From an uncultured Bacteroidales bacterium (lineage in GTDB: Bacteria; Bacteroidota; Bacteroidia; Bacteroidales; FEN-979): a stretch of 64,000 nt of DNA. Numbering within the stretch: the stretch's first letter is position 1; every line of letters starts with the position of its first letter. Shown piece after piece: positions 1-9,226 of this stretch. The DNA is taken from positions 17,042 to 81,041 of the forward strand of contig CAIRDP010000033.1 of the NCBI GenBank assembly GCA_903877385.1, in the 5' to 3' direction. Below the pieces are notes generated by a model. It ran no database searches. It worked only from the letters and a program-made list of their open reading frames with translations, and was not told where the DNA came from. The position numbers and the translations under genes are program-made.

Positions 1-339
1 ATTATTGACACTCTCAAATGAATCGTCATATTGACCAATATTCAAATATGAAACCGCTCTGCTGCTCTCAACTTTAGCCCTTAACTCATCATTTTTCCTG
101 TGAGGTAAAATATTTTCAGCCTTTTTACTGGAATCAATACTTTCAAGGAATAGTCCGGTATTATTAAAATAGGATGCAAGGTTGATGAAGTAAATTGCCC
201 ACAGAATATTTGTTTGAGGAATCTTTTCAAGCAATTGGCAGGCTTGTTGAAGATATGAATATGCCAGCGCAAAATTATTATCCTGTTGAGCGTTAATAAA
301 TTTCTCGAATAATGAACTTATAGCTGGATTGATGTTCAT
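1..339 (-). CDS. TPR-like protein, partial (runs off left edge)
   Basis: The ORF track missed this frame because it is open at the window edge. From an ATG at 339 the minus strand reads 113 codons without a stop, beginning MNINPAISSLFEKF. The peptide is helical, with the A/Y/L periodicity of tetratricopeptide repeats (ALAYSYLQQACQLL, AVSYLNIGQYDDS), so a scaffold or protein-binding role is likely. It starts 28 bp after the hsdR stop codon on the same strand and is probably the last known gene of the restriction operon. The C-terminal part, and any effector domain, lie outside the window. The TPR call is by eye from spacing and composition. Confidence 0.6.
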   Translation of the reverse strand, partial: MNINPAISSLFEKFINAQQDNNFALAYSYLQQACQLLEKIPQTNILWAIYFINLASYFNNTGLFLESIDSSKKAENILPHRKNDELRAKVESSRAVSYLNIGQYDDSFESVNN

Positions 340-367
340 GCAGGATTGAATCTTAACTTAACGGTGG

Positions 368-3300
368 TTAATACTTCCCATAAACACTCAAACCTCCTCC
401 ATAGTATTGATGCTTGAGATGTTCATATACTAAATTTGTCCGCAGGTCGATGTCATCGGTATGATAGGTGGGGTAAGGCAATGCTTCAAACAGGGTTTTA
501 CTAACTGCATTAAAAACTGCTGCTGCTGTTACAGATTTGTCGGCCCATTGTTCAACCTTTAATTTGTCTTTTTTGAGTTCCTCTAAAAGTTCAATGGCGA
601 TTTCTTTAATCTTCTTCTTATCCGATGCCGATAAGTCAGGTTTGCGGAGGATGTCAAAAATTGCTTTTTGCTCTTCGGTGAGTCCCTCTCTTTTGGTGTC
701 GGCTTCTTCAGCTGACAAGGAATTCACAAACTCTATCAGTTTTTTGAAGGTTTCCTCAATGGTAACAGCATCTTTGCCGCGGTTGTAATCGTCAATGATT
801 TCCTGATAGCGTTTGTAAAAATCGACCCGTAATGGATTTTGGTCGACCATTTGTTTCAAATGGTTCTCAATTTTGTCTTTTAATGATTGTACAACAGTGT
901 TTTTATTTGGCGTTTTCAGAAAATACTGTTCCAACAATGAAAAGTTCAATCCACTCAGGTCAATGATTTTTCCATAATCATGTGTAGGCTCTGCTACCAT
1001 ATTTGCAATTGATTCATCTACAATTTCCTGGATTTTTTTCATAATCTCTGCCACATCAGCACTTTCAACATTTTCTTCAATAGCAGTATAAATTACATCG
1101 ATTGCATTCTTCCTGGGTGAATATTGATTCAGAACCTTATCGGGCTGCAGCGCTTTGTATTTTTTGAAAACTTCGCGGGCTAAAATTTGAAATTTGCTTT
1201 TTGTTTCGTCGTTGGTATAAACGGCATTTACGCCTTTTTCCATTGCCGCCAGTTTTTCCAGACCGGTTGCTTTGATCAGTTCATTAAGGTTAAATCCAAC
1301 TTCATCCAGCAAAAAGGTCTCAGTATTTAGCAATGTCTCTTCCAATTGACGAATCAATTCTTCTTTTGGCTTTACAGGAGGTTCAGTGGTTTCACCTCCG
1401 CTCCCACCTTCATCCCCATCGGTGCCATAAATTGCCAAAGCATCCAGCAAAGAGGTATAGGTTTCAATGTAGTCAACGATTAACCCATTGTTTTTACCTT
1501 CTGAGATGCGGTTAGCCCTTGCTATGGCCTGCATCAGAGTATGTGATTTCAAAGGTTTGTCAAGGTATAAGGAGGAGAGCGTAGGTACATCAAAGCCCGT
1601 AATCCACATGGCACATACAATAACAAAACGGAACGGGTCATCTTCTGATTTGAACCTTGTTTCAAGATCCTGGGTATTCATTTTTTCGCGATGGGGCTCT
1701 ATATCCAAATCCCATTGCCGGAATTTTTGAATTTCGTTCTGTTCCGAACTTATGACAACGCAGATTTCTGTTTCTTTTATCCATTGCAGTTCCCGGCTTT
1801 TTTCCAACATCTCCTGATCGCCATACCTGGCCCTCTTAATCTCATTTTCCAACTGCTCAATCTGAAGATTCCAATAATGCGAGATAAAATCATACATCCT
1901 TACGGCTGTGATTTTGTCCAGCGCGATAAACATTCCTTTGCCTTTATAACCCCTGTTACAGAAATGCCAAACGACATCCTTTGCTATGGCTTCCAGCCTT
2001 TTCTTGGCAGTAAGTATCGGATATTCCCTTGCAAACAGTTGTTCTACCCTGCTTCGCTGGTCACTGTCCAGGTCTTCCCCTTCCGAATCAATTACGGCTC
2101 TGATCTGTTCGTTGATCACCGGATTTTTCAAACCAAGATATTCGCCCCTGTTTTCATAATAGAGCGGAACAGTTGCGCCATCATCCACACTTCGTTTAAA
2201 ATCGTACCGGGAAACATAATCACCAAAAATTCGCCGGGTCAACTCATCATCTTTAAACAGTGGTGTGCCTGTAAACCCTATGAATGAAGCATTGGGCAAA
2301 GCGTTACGCAAATTCATTGCCAGTTGGCCGCCTTGTGTGCGGTGCGCTTCATCGGAAATTACAATGATGTTGTCCCGTTGCGTGATTTCTTCCTCGAAGT
2401 TGAATTTGTGGATAAGGGTAAACAAATAGCGGTGTTCTGAACCCAGCAAATCTTTTAAATGTCGTCCGCTGTTTGCTTTCAGTGAGTTTTTAGCGCCCGC
2501 TTTTATTTGCGGGATAGCCCCCACCCCACTGAATGTTCCGTAAATCTGGGTATCCAGCTCATTGCGATCGGTGACAATCAAAAAAGTATAACTACCGGTA
2601 AACTTGCGGTGTATCTTCTGGCTCATGAAAACCATGGAATAGGATTTTCCGCTTCCCTGCGTATGCCAGAACACACCCAATTTCTGCTTTTCCTCCAAAC
2701 TGATTTTGCCGAGTTTACAAAGCTGTTCCTTGTGTTTGATGTTTTCAATGGCCTTGTTTACACCGATATACTGATGGTTTCGGGCAATCAATTTTAGAAC
2801 TTTACCCAACGAATTATCAAAAAGAATAAAATTTTCAAACAGGTCCAATAAACGCTGCTTCTCGCAAACCCCAATGATAATTCTGTCTAACGCCACAATG
2901 CCTTCGTCCTCCTCGGTGATGCGTTTCCATTCGTGGAAATGCTGATATTTCCCTGTAACGCTTCCTATGCGGCTTTCTATACCGTTGCTCAGAATCACAA
3001 AGGCGTTGTAATAAAAGAGCTTGGGTATGACATCTCTGTAATCGGTGAAATTATCGTTGTAAGCGTTTTCCAGTTTCCGGTGAGCCGCTTTCAATTCTAT
3101 AAAGACCAAAGGAATGCCATTTACAAAACCAATGATATCTGGCCTTCTTTCACGGTTACTCTTTCCCTGGATCCGTAGCTGCCTAACGGCCAGGAAATCA
3201 TTATTCCCAGCTTCTTCGAAATCGAATACTTTAAGGGTTTTGTTCTTAATCTGCTCGCCCTTTTCGTTGATAAAATCAATTGGAATCCCATCCCGCAGCA

Positions 3301-3592
3301 ACTGATGTTTCTCAAAATTAATCTCGGCTAAAGATTTGATGCTGCTCTCCTCGGTAATTTTTGTGTAGGCCTCTTCATATGCCTTTTGTGGTAGTCTTGG
3401 ATTGAACTCTTTTAGCTTTTCGAAAAATATTCGCTTGATGATTACCTCTTTCTTATTCAGCCGGCCTAACGTACTGCCTTCGCCAAAGCTCTCCTTATTG
3501 TAGGCCAACACCGTTCGCCAATCCAATTTGTTTAAAAACAAATCGATGGCAGTTTGTTCTATGAGGTTATCTTCGGAGTATTCCCAGGTCAT
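368..3592 (-). CDS. hsdR: Type I restriction enzyme R subunit (HsdR)
   Basis: This is the ATP-dependent translocase and nuclease subunit of a type I restriction-modification complex, acting with HsdM and HsdS on unmethylated DNA. The N-terminal nuclease domain shows PD at about 151 and ELK at 166-168. SF2 helicase motifs follow: Walker A GSGKS at 313-317, DEAH at 414-417, TGTP at 441-444, and the late motif QAIARANR. Its 1074 aa is normal for HsdR. The ATG overlaps the stop of the upstream DUF262 gene by ATGA, so translation is probably coupled. Six kilobases of accessory genes separate it from hsdS, an unusual distance. The frame is intact and no key motif is missing. Confidence 0.96.
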   Translation of the reverse strand: MTWEYSEDNLIEQTAIDLFLNKLDWRTVLAYNKESFGEGSTLGRLNKKEVIIKRIFFEKLKEFNPRLPQKAYEEAYTKITEESSIKSLAEINFEKHQLLRDGIPIDFINEKGEQIKNKTLKVFDFEEAGNNDFLAVRQLRIQGKSNRERRPDIIGFVNGIPLVFIELKAAHRKLENAYNDNFTDYRDVIPKLFYYNAFVILSNGIESRIGSVTGKYQHFHEWKRITEEDEGIVALDRIIIGVCEKQRLLDLFENFILFDNSLGKVLKLIARNHQYIGVNKAIENIKHKEQLCKLGKISLEEKQKLGVFWHTQGSGKSYSMVFMSQKIHRKFTGSYTFLIVTDRNELDTQIYGTFSGVGAIPQIKAGAKNSLKANSGRHLKDLLGSEHRYLFTLIHKFNFEEEITQRDNIIVISDEAHRTQGGQLAMNLRNALPNASFIGFTGTPLFKDDELTRRIFGDYVSRYDFKRSVDDGATVPLYYENRGEYLGLKNPVINEQIRAVIDSEGEDLDSDQRSRVEQLFAREYPILTAKKRLEAIAKDVVWHFCNRGYKGKGMFIALDKITAVRMYDFISHYWNLQIEQLENEIKRARYGDQEMLEKSRELQWIKETEICVVISSEQNEIQKFRQWDLDIEPHREKMNTQDLETRFKSEDDPFRFVIVCAMWITGFDVPTLSSLYLDKPLKSHTLMQAIARANRISEGKNNGLIVDYIETYTSLLDALAIYGTDGDEGGSGGETTEPPVKPKEELIRQLEETLLNTETFLLDEVGFNLNELIKATGLEKLAAMEKGVNAVYTNDETKSKFQILAREVFKKYKALQPDKVLNQYSPRKNAIDVIYTAIEENVESADVAEIMKKIQEIVDESIANMVAEPTHDYGKIIDLSGLNFSLLEQYFLKTPNKNTVVQSLKDKIENHLKQMVDQNPLRVDFYKRYQEIIDDYNRGKDAVTIEETFKKLIEFVNSLSAEEADTKREGLTEEQKAIFDILRKPDLSASDKKKIKEIAIELLEELKKDKLKVEQWADKSVTAAAVFNAVSKTLFEALPYPTYHTDDIDLRTNLVYEHLKHQYYGGGLSVYGKY

Positions 3593-5634
3593 ACTGTTTC
3601 AATAAAGTATTTTGTTAAAAACCTTTTAATTTCATCTCTATGTTTTTCACATAAATTCCAATCCCAGGTTTCATTCTCAAAGATCAAGGCGGATTTTAAT
3701 GAATCTAATCGTTTATTGTTTGCCTTAGCTAAAAACTCTTCTCTTTTAACTCTGTAGATTTTACTGTGATATTCAGAATTCATGTTTGCAGTCAATAAAA
3801 CCAAATTGCCCAAATCATCAAGTTTCCTCTCTTTTTCATCCAGGCTATCGTTCTCATCCCAAACCAGGTTTTGGTCTTCCTCTCTCTTGTTTTGCGGGGA
3901 GATGTGTTCGACGGAATTTTTTGAGGTCATTCTGTAGCTTTCCCAATCTTCTTTTATCGTTGCTACAAGATGTTTTTCCTCGAAAACATGATCTCTTAAA
4001 TACCATAAAACAAAGTCTAATTTATAAAAGATATAGCTTGGATAGTCCGTGCCTTTATAATCGTCTATTTCGAGATATTTAATTGCAGGCTTTATTGTAG
4101 TGATGTCTTCACGCAGTAATTGCCAACTTCTCTGGCTTAAAGCCAATGTGTTTCCAGCACAAAACATTGCATTGTCAATTTTTATCAGGTATGCATAAAG
4201 ATCATCGGGATTATCCGTGGTCCTTAACATATTTAAAAGTGGAGTCAGCCAATAGTGTGTTATGATTTGTTGAGAATGATAAAGCATACTTTGCAATAAT
4301 GCAAAACCGTCATTTTTTTCCGACTCTTTTCTTTGCAATGCATCTTTGTTCAAATACAATTTTTTAATCCCATGAATTTTCAGGTTATTGTCTTTTATAA
4401 TCCACTTGATAATATGTTTATCAAATCCAATCCGGATTTTCCATAATAACCGAAAAAACTCCTTTACATTGTTTTCAATTTCCCTTTTATCCGTCAGATT
4501 CAAATACCTGTTAAACCCCTTTTCAAATATTTTTAAAAACTTTTTCTCGTCAACAACTACAATTTCTTCTTCCGGAAGAGTTTGCGTTTTATCAAACTCA
4601 AACTGATAAATACGTAACACATGTAGCAGGAGCATGGGAAAGCTGATGATGCTTTCCACCTTTCCTGAATCATATCCTATTTCTGATCCATTATTATCAT
4701 TGTTCTGGCTTTTATTTTGTTTGTTCTTATCCGTTAAAACAGCTAACAGATGAGTTTTATTTACTTCTTCTATTGCTTTTATTCTAAACAGGATATCATC
4801 TGGTATGTCAACCTGCTTTTCTGTTTCATCTGGCTGAAAAGTCAAATCTTTCCAAGTCAATCCAGCGATATCTTTTATGTTTTTTTCAATATATTCATCC
4901 ATGATGGAACAAGCGTCCCATAGTTTAGCATATTGCGATCTCTCTTCACTATTTAATATATGTTTTAGCAATCGTGCCTTTAATATCTCATGATGCTGTA
5001 ACTGGACTCCCCTGTTATTCAGCACTTCAAACAATTTGTTTTCATCCGTATTCTTCGGCATTTCCGTAACCATAAAGAGAACACTATTCATCACAAATTC
5101 AGAAAACTCTTTTTTGACAGTTTCATCAAAATGGTTATCCTCGAAATATCTTTTAATGGTTCGGATAGCATTATCAATCGGTTGCAACTCTGTCAAATTC
5201 TCAGTCGCATATTTGTGGGTATTTTTAAAGTCTTCCGTGTTATTGAAAAAGTCATTTGCATAATCTCGGATACTAAAACTTAACCTGGCCGTTCTTTTAT
5301 TTATTCCTGTCAAATAATTGAACTGTACCAGGTCGTTTTTTATAATACTACCAATCAGCCATAATGTAGTAAACCTTTGCTGACCATCAATTAAGTCATA
5401 TTTACTCTCCTGATTTAACGATACCATTACCCCCCCCAAATAGTAATGTTCAGTTTTTTCTATAAATCCTTTGTTCAAATCTTCCAGCAATGTCCTAATC
5501 TGGTCATCGCCCCAGACAAATAGCCTTTGGTAAATGGGGATATTGAACAACGACTCATCATTTACAATGTCAGATAACGTGCAGAACGTTGAAGATACAG
5601 AATATTCTTTATTAATAATTTTGAAGCTTTGCAT
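3589..5634 (-). CDS. DUF262-DUF1524 (GmrSD-type) restriction protein
   Basis: A 681-aa protein with an N-terminal DUF262 domain, recognised by IPIYQRLFVW and the DGQQR motif at 83-87 followed by TTLW. A C-terminal DUF1524 HNH-like nuclease domain has the VEHISPQN signature (His 577) and LGNLVLLTANMNS. In the GmrSD/SspE/BrxU families DUF262 binds and hydrolyses nucleotide and gates the DUF1524 nuclease, which often cuts modified phage DNA. It overlaps the upstream DUF262 gene by 23 bp and hsdR by 4 bp, so it is embedded in the type I operon. It could be an independent type IV activity or one controlled by the HsdMS complex. The fold assignment is solid; the target is unknown. Confidence 0.88.
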   Translation of the reverse strand: MQSFKIINKEYSVSSTFCTLSDIVNDESLFNIPIYQRLFVWGDDQIRTLLEDLNKGFIEKTEHYYLGGVMVSLNQESKYDLIDGQQRFTTLWLIGSIIKNDLVQFNYLTGINKRTARLSFSIRDYANDFFNNTEDFKNTHKYATENLTELQPIDNAIRTIKRYFEDNHFDETVKKEFSEFVMNSVLFMVTEMPKNTDENKLFEVLNNRGVQLQHHEILKARLLKHILNSEERSQYAKLWDACSIMDEYIEKNIKDIAGLTWKDLTFQPDETEKQVDIPDDILFRIKAIEEVNKTHLLAVLTDKNKQNKSQNNDNNGSEIGYDSGKVESIISFPMLLLHVLRIYQFEFDKTQTLPEEEIVVVDEKKFLKIFEKGFNRYLNLTDKREIENNVKEFFRLLWKIRIGFDKHIIKWIIKDNNLKIHGIKKLYLNKDALQRKESEKNDGFALLQSMLYHSQQIITHYWLTPLLNMLRTTDNPDDLYAYLIKIDNAMFCAGNTLALSQRSWQLLREDITTIKPAIKYLEIDDYKGTDYPSYIFYKLDFVLWYLRDHVFEEKHLVATIKEDWESYRMTSKNSVEHISPQNKREEDQNLVWDENDSLDEKERKLDDLGNLVLLTANMNSEYHSKIYRVKREEFLAKANNKRLDSLKSALIFENETWDWNLCEKHRDEIKRFLTKYFIETV

Positions 5635-7075
5635 TGATCCATTGTTGTTTACTTGTTAATTCTGAATTCTCCGGCTTCTCAAAATATATTTCTAATTGTC
5701 TTTTATACCGTCCCTGAACCCCGTTTCCGCTAACCTGATAATCATAATAGTCTTCCTGTGTTATTGAAAGCAGAAACTCAATTATTTCATCAGGTAAAAA
5801 AGCACCATCAATAATATCTAACAGGTTTTGGTTTTTTTCTTTTAAGATTTTGACGGGAGTTTGGGCTACAATGCTTTTTTGCTTGATACGATATGAACCC
5901 AATAGATAATCAAGCCATAGCGCAAACGCAAGCAATTTACAATCTTCAAATTTGTCAAAGTATAGTATGATACACAACTTAAATAAATCGGTAAAATAAT
6001 GACTGAACCCGGATGCCTGATAAACTATCTCATAAAATTCCCTTAATTGATGCAAAGCTGTTCCATCCTTATGATTTTCGAGAAAAATATACCTGAACAA
6101 CGAGTTGTATTTTTCCGTGAACAGGAAAAAACTCATTCCTTTTTCAATAGGCTGCCTGAATGAAAAAGGGTAATCAATTGGACTGATCTGCAAAGAGATA
6201 TTGTTGGTGTTTATATTAATCCCCTTTTTAATTGAGAATATGATGGAGGAAGCCAGCCTGTTTTTGCTATTCGCAAACAGACTAATGCTGTCATCTTTGG
6301 GTTTAGGTCGTGTTCTCAACTGAAACTCCCGTAATATCTTGTCCTTGTTTTCGTAATCGACCTTATTCCCTTTCCATACTCTACCTCGCCACAAGTACAC
6401 ATTGAACAGCATATCTAAAAACTGGTTTTGGTTTGATTTATCCCAGTTTTTAGCGGCAATTCTCTGCTTATCGGTTTCTTCATTTTCTCCTTTCAGGGCT
6501 TTCAGGTGGTAGGATTTTAAAAAATCTACCGCACTTAATTTGACACCCCGGTTGTTTTGCGTATCGAAAAAAACAAAGGCATCATCTTCAGATTTGGTAA
6601 CAATGACAGTAAAGATTAATTTCTCAAGGATATTATTCAGTTGATTATTTGAAAAGAAATGTTCTTTATTATTAATGATGTATTGTTCATTGCTAACAAT
6701 ATTTTCTTGAGACACAGGTGAATTGTAGAACAGTTGCAATTGATCTTCCCGGTTTAGAATGAGGCTGCTTTCTGCGTTAATGATATAATCCAAAATTAAC
6801 AGCGTGGTGATTCGCTGCTGCCCGTCAATTATCTCCAAACTCTTCCCGTTTTTTTGGTGAAGAAGAATTGCACCCATATAATAGACCTGTTCTGGAATAT
6901 TCGGATCTAATTCTTCAGAAATATCTTTAAAAAGCGTGGCAAGTTTTTCTTTATCCCATACATAAGGCCTTTGGTAATCAGGAATAGAAAATGAAAAACC
7001 GGGATTTAGAACAAACAAATCCTTTAAATTATTTATCCCTATTGCTATTTTATCACTATCATTTTTAATACTCAT
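5612..7075 (-). CDS. DUF262 protein without DUF1524 nuclease domain
   Basis: A 487-aa DUF262 protein with the family signature IPDYQRPYVWDKEK near residue 31, DGQQR at 84-88 followed by ITTLLIL, and NNRGVKLSAVDFLKSY in the middle. Unlike its downstream partner it lacks the VEHI.PQ nuclease signature, so it probably acts as a nucleotide-dependent sensor or partner subunit. The 23-bp overlap with the 681-aa gene suggests they work as a pair, perhaps with the nuclease supplied only by the second. A 165-bp gap separates it from the upstream 227-aa gene, the largest gap within this part of the operon. Confidence 0.85.
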   Translation of the reverse strand: MSIKNDSDKIAIGINNLKDLFVLNPGFSFSIPDYQRPYVWDKEKLATLFKDISEELDPNIPEQVYYMGAILLHQKNGKSLEIIDGQQRITTLLILDYIINAESSLILNREDQLQLFYNSPVSQENIVSNEQYIINNKEHFFSNNQLNNILEKLIFTVIVTKSEDDAFVFFDTQNNRGVKLSAVDFLKSYHLKALKGENEETDKQRIAAKNWDKSNQNQFLDMLFNVYLWRGRVWKGNKVDYENKDKILREFQLRTRPKPKDDSISLFANSKNRLASSIIFSIKKGININTNNISLQISPIDYPFSFRQPIEKGMSFFLFTEKYNSLFRYIFLENHKDGTALHQLREFYEIVYQASGFSHYFTDLFKLCIILYFDKFEDCKLLAFALWLDYLLGSYRIKQKSIVAQTPVKILKEKNQNLLDIIDGAFLPDEIIEFLLSITQEDYYDYQVSGNGVQGRYKRQLEIYFEKPENSELTSKQQWINAKLQNY

Positions 7076-7240
7076 ATATTTTTTTATAATACTATCTTCC
7101 CAGTTATCAATACAGTTGACAAAATATCACAGGTTTCGCCAGGTTCAGCAACCAGATGGTAGTGAAATCTATGATCTGTTCTCGGGCCCATGCTTTTTCT
7201 CAAGCCTTTCCCGTTCCAGTTTTGTAAGTAAATCGCCAAA

Positions 7241-7924
7241 TTATTTCTCGTAATTATGGAACTGATTTACAATATATTCAGACATCTCATCAGCAAAAGC
7301 ACGGGCCCCGGATTCAGAATATCCGGCAAGGATTGCTTTTTCATATTCTGAAGCTTCAACAAAGCAACAGAATTCTGAGTTTTCACCGTACGCTAATAAA
7401 TCAGCATAGTGATTTGCAAAAAGTTCAGATTTGCCTGAACTGATTTGCTTTTTGTAGATTTCCGAAAACTTTATTGCCTGTTCCTCTACCGAGGGCGTAT
7501 GGGTCGGAGCATCCACATCGAGAAGGAAAACGACATGCCTGATGAAATCCTCATCCCTGCCGATCAGTGTGGCATATCTGCGGAGATCTGCTATCGCCTT
7601 TTCACGATCAATTTCCCTGATAGCATCGTAGGCATATGCCAAGACATGCTCCTGTTCATTCTGAAGGATACCATGCGCATAGGTTTTTGACCATTCTATG
7701 CTCATGCCTTTTTCTCTTTCGACAAGAAATAATTTCATATAATCATCCACGTAACTGAGGATCTGATTTTCATAATCCTTTTCAAGCCCAACTCTTAACT
7801 CGTCATTAATGATATAATCAAGAAACCGAATAAACTCATTATACGCGATCTTGTCGTATTTACTGTTTTTTGCAATTTCTACGATCTTTTCCTTATCAAA
7901 ATACTTTTCAATTAATGGTGTCAT
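7241..7924 (-). CDS. Unknown helical protein in restriction operon
   Basis: A 227-aa protein I do not recognise. It looks wholly alpha-helical and contains loosely repeated A/Y-rich helices (SKTYAHGILQNEQ, LAYAYDAIREI, SELFANHYADLLAYG, ARAFADEMSEY), as in Sel1/TPR-like solenoids. There is no signal peptide or membrane segment. It starts 11 bp downstream of the 187-aa gene in the same operon. After its TAA stop the same frame continues for 23 charged, helix-like codons (FGDLLTKLERERLEKK) to a TAG, so the stop may be a recent change. A protein-interaction role is an inference from the helical repeats. Confidence 0.7.
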   Translation of the reverse strand: MTPLIEKYFDKEKIVEIAKNSKYDKIAYNEFIRFLDYIINDELRVGLEKDYENQILSYVDDYMKLFLVEREKGMSIEWSKTYAHGILQNEQEHVLAYAYDAIREIDREKAIADLRRYATLIGRDEDFIRHVVFLLDVDAPTHTPSVEEQAIKFSEIYKKQISSGKSELFANHYADLLAYGENSEFCCFVEASEYEKAILAGYSESGARAFADEMSEYIVNQFHNYEK

Positions 7925-7935
7925 AATGTTTTTGT

Positions 7936-8499
7936 TTAAAAGTCCTCATTCATTATTTTCTCAATCTCAACATACCCCCTGTTCCTTGGCTTGAAGTCAT
8001 TCACATCACCGTATATCAGGTAATACTTTTTAATCCATGACCCGCCGTATCTTAAAAGATCATTGATAGCATCCACAATGTTTGCACCTTGCTTCTCCTT
8101 ATTCGAGGCAGCCGGTAATTGTTTACTGGAAAGTATCTGAATAAAGACACCGCGATTATCCATATCATACCGGGAATTATTTGCCAACTGGCACATAATC
8201 GCCGTGGCTGAAGTGAATGCTTTTCCATAGATACGAACAGGGGAAATGTCGCTTTCCTCGATTTCGCATACTAGTTTGACCTTCTCGTTTTTTAATACCA
8301 AGATGTCAACATTGGTGATCTCGGTGTCGTTATGAGCGTTGATTGAAAGAAAAAATGGAAGGTGTTGAAATATTGTGCCGGTAGTTTTGTTCACACAGGC
8401 TTCATCCAATTGAATTATAAGGCCATGTTTTGGTGCGATACTTTCAAATGTCTTTGCTACTTGTTCATGTAATGAATGTATCATAATCCAATATTTCAA
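7936..8499 (-). CDS. Unknown protein with possible PD-(D/E)XK-like core
   Basis: A 187-aa protein of no recognised family. The segment NVDILVLKNEKVKLVCEIEE (D65, E79, E81) has the strand-turn-strand shape of a PD-(D/E)XK nuclease core, with Glu in place of the usual Lys. A helix with a basic residue (RIYGKAFTSATA) follows, as expected in that fold. The nuclease reading is an inference. The gene sits between the Vsr-like nuclease gene (26 bp upstream) and the 227-aa gene (11 bp downstream). An alternative start lies at Met7 (MIHSLHEQ). No signal peptide is present, so it acts in the cytoplasm. Confidence 0.65.
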   Translation of the reverse strand: MKYWIMIHSLHEQVAKTFESIAPKHGLIIQLDEACVNKTTGTIFQHLPFFLSINAHNDTEITNVDILVLKNEKVKLVCEIEESDISPVRIYGKAFTSATAIMCQLANNSRYDMDNRGVFIQILSSKQLPAASNKEKQGANIVDAINDLLRYGGSWIKKYYLIYGDVNDFKPRNRGYVEIEKIMNEDF

Positions 8500-8524
8500 T
8501 TGTCAACCAGATGATGAACTGATT

Positions 8525-9205
8525 CTATTTTTTTAGATTTTCCTTAACTACGCTGATATCCTTCTCCTTGTTCCTGACCAATTGCTTTTTCCGAGTATGA
8601 TCAAAATCATTGTATCCCAATTCGATCAGTTTTATTCCATGTTGTGGTAAAACCTCTCTCCGTCGCTGGTCATAAAGTTTGCGTTGCTCCCCGCGGCTCA
8701 TCCCGCTTACCGTTTTTCGTTTGTCAAAAAACTTCACTTCTTCGGTATGTTGCTTCTCGCAGTATTCAATCACCAGGTGCAATTCGGGATAATATGCATC
8801 CACCGGTAACCTGGCACCTGAATCGCCTTTCAGGAAATCAAAACGGTGCTGCCTTAATGCCTTTTTTTGCAATACTTCATCGCAGAGATCGATGAAATAA
8901 GTTTCATCACTATGGTTTCTTTTACCAGAAAGCGGCTTGTCTTGATTAGGTTGTTCTTTAGCAGGTTTGATTGTGGATGCCTGTTTCGATGGTGGTATTG
9001 AAACGTTTCCTTCGATTTTAGCGAATCTTAGGAAATCAGCTACCGTATATCCTCCGCCTAAACCAAAATCATCTGCCCAAAATCCAATCCTGCGAATTTT
9101 TGCCCGAATCCCTTTTTGCTTTACTGTGTCTGCTTTGAGCTTCTCTTTTATAAGAGCAATGATAAGATCCGCTTCAGCACGGGTAAAATATGCTTTTGTC
9201 CTCAT
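8525..9205 (-). CDS. Vsr/DUF559-like endonuclease-fold protein
   Basis: A 226-aa protein with two parts. Residues 1-65 form a small helical, probably DNA-binding module (FTRAEADLIIALIKEKL, YTVADFLRFAK). Residues 100-205 resemble the very-short-patch-repair/DUF559 nuclease fold: a strand with D136 (LPVDAYYP), a strand with E147 (LHLVIEYCEKQH), then YDQRRREVLPQHGIKLIEL, where such enzymes usually read YDxxR...L...G. A basic, low-complexity linker joins the parts. It lies 21 bp after hsdS in the operon. It could be an accessory nickase or a nuclease of its own; the fold call is by pattern only. Confidence 0.7.
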   Translation of the reverse strand: MRTKAYFTRAEADLIIALIKEKLKADTVKQKGIRAKIRRIGFWADDFGLGGGYTVADFLRFAKIEGNVSIPPSKQASTIKPAKEQPNQDKPLSGKRNHSDETYFIDLCDEVLQKKALRQHRFDFLKGDSGARLPVDAYYPELHLVIEYCEKQHTEEVKFFDKRKTVSGMSRGEQRKLYDQRRREVLPQHGIKLIELGYNDFDHTRKKQLVRNKEKDISVVKENLKK

Positions 9206-9226
9206 TTTATCTATTTGGTTTCTTTG

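Noticed and set aside
1691-2287. 198-aa plus-strand ORF
   Set aside because: It is antisense to hsdR, and its composition follows the reverse of conserved helicase codons.
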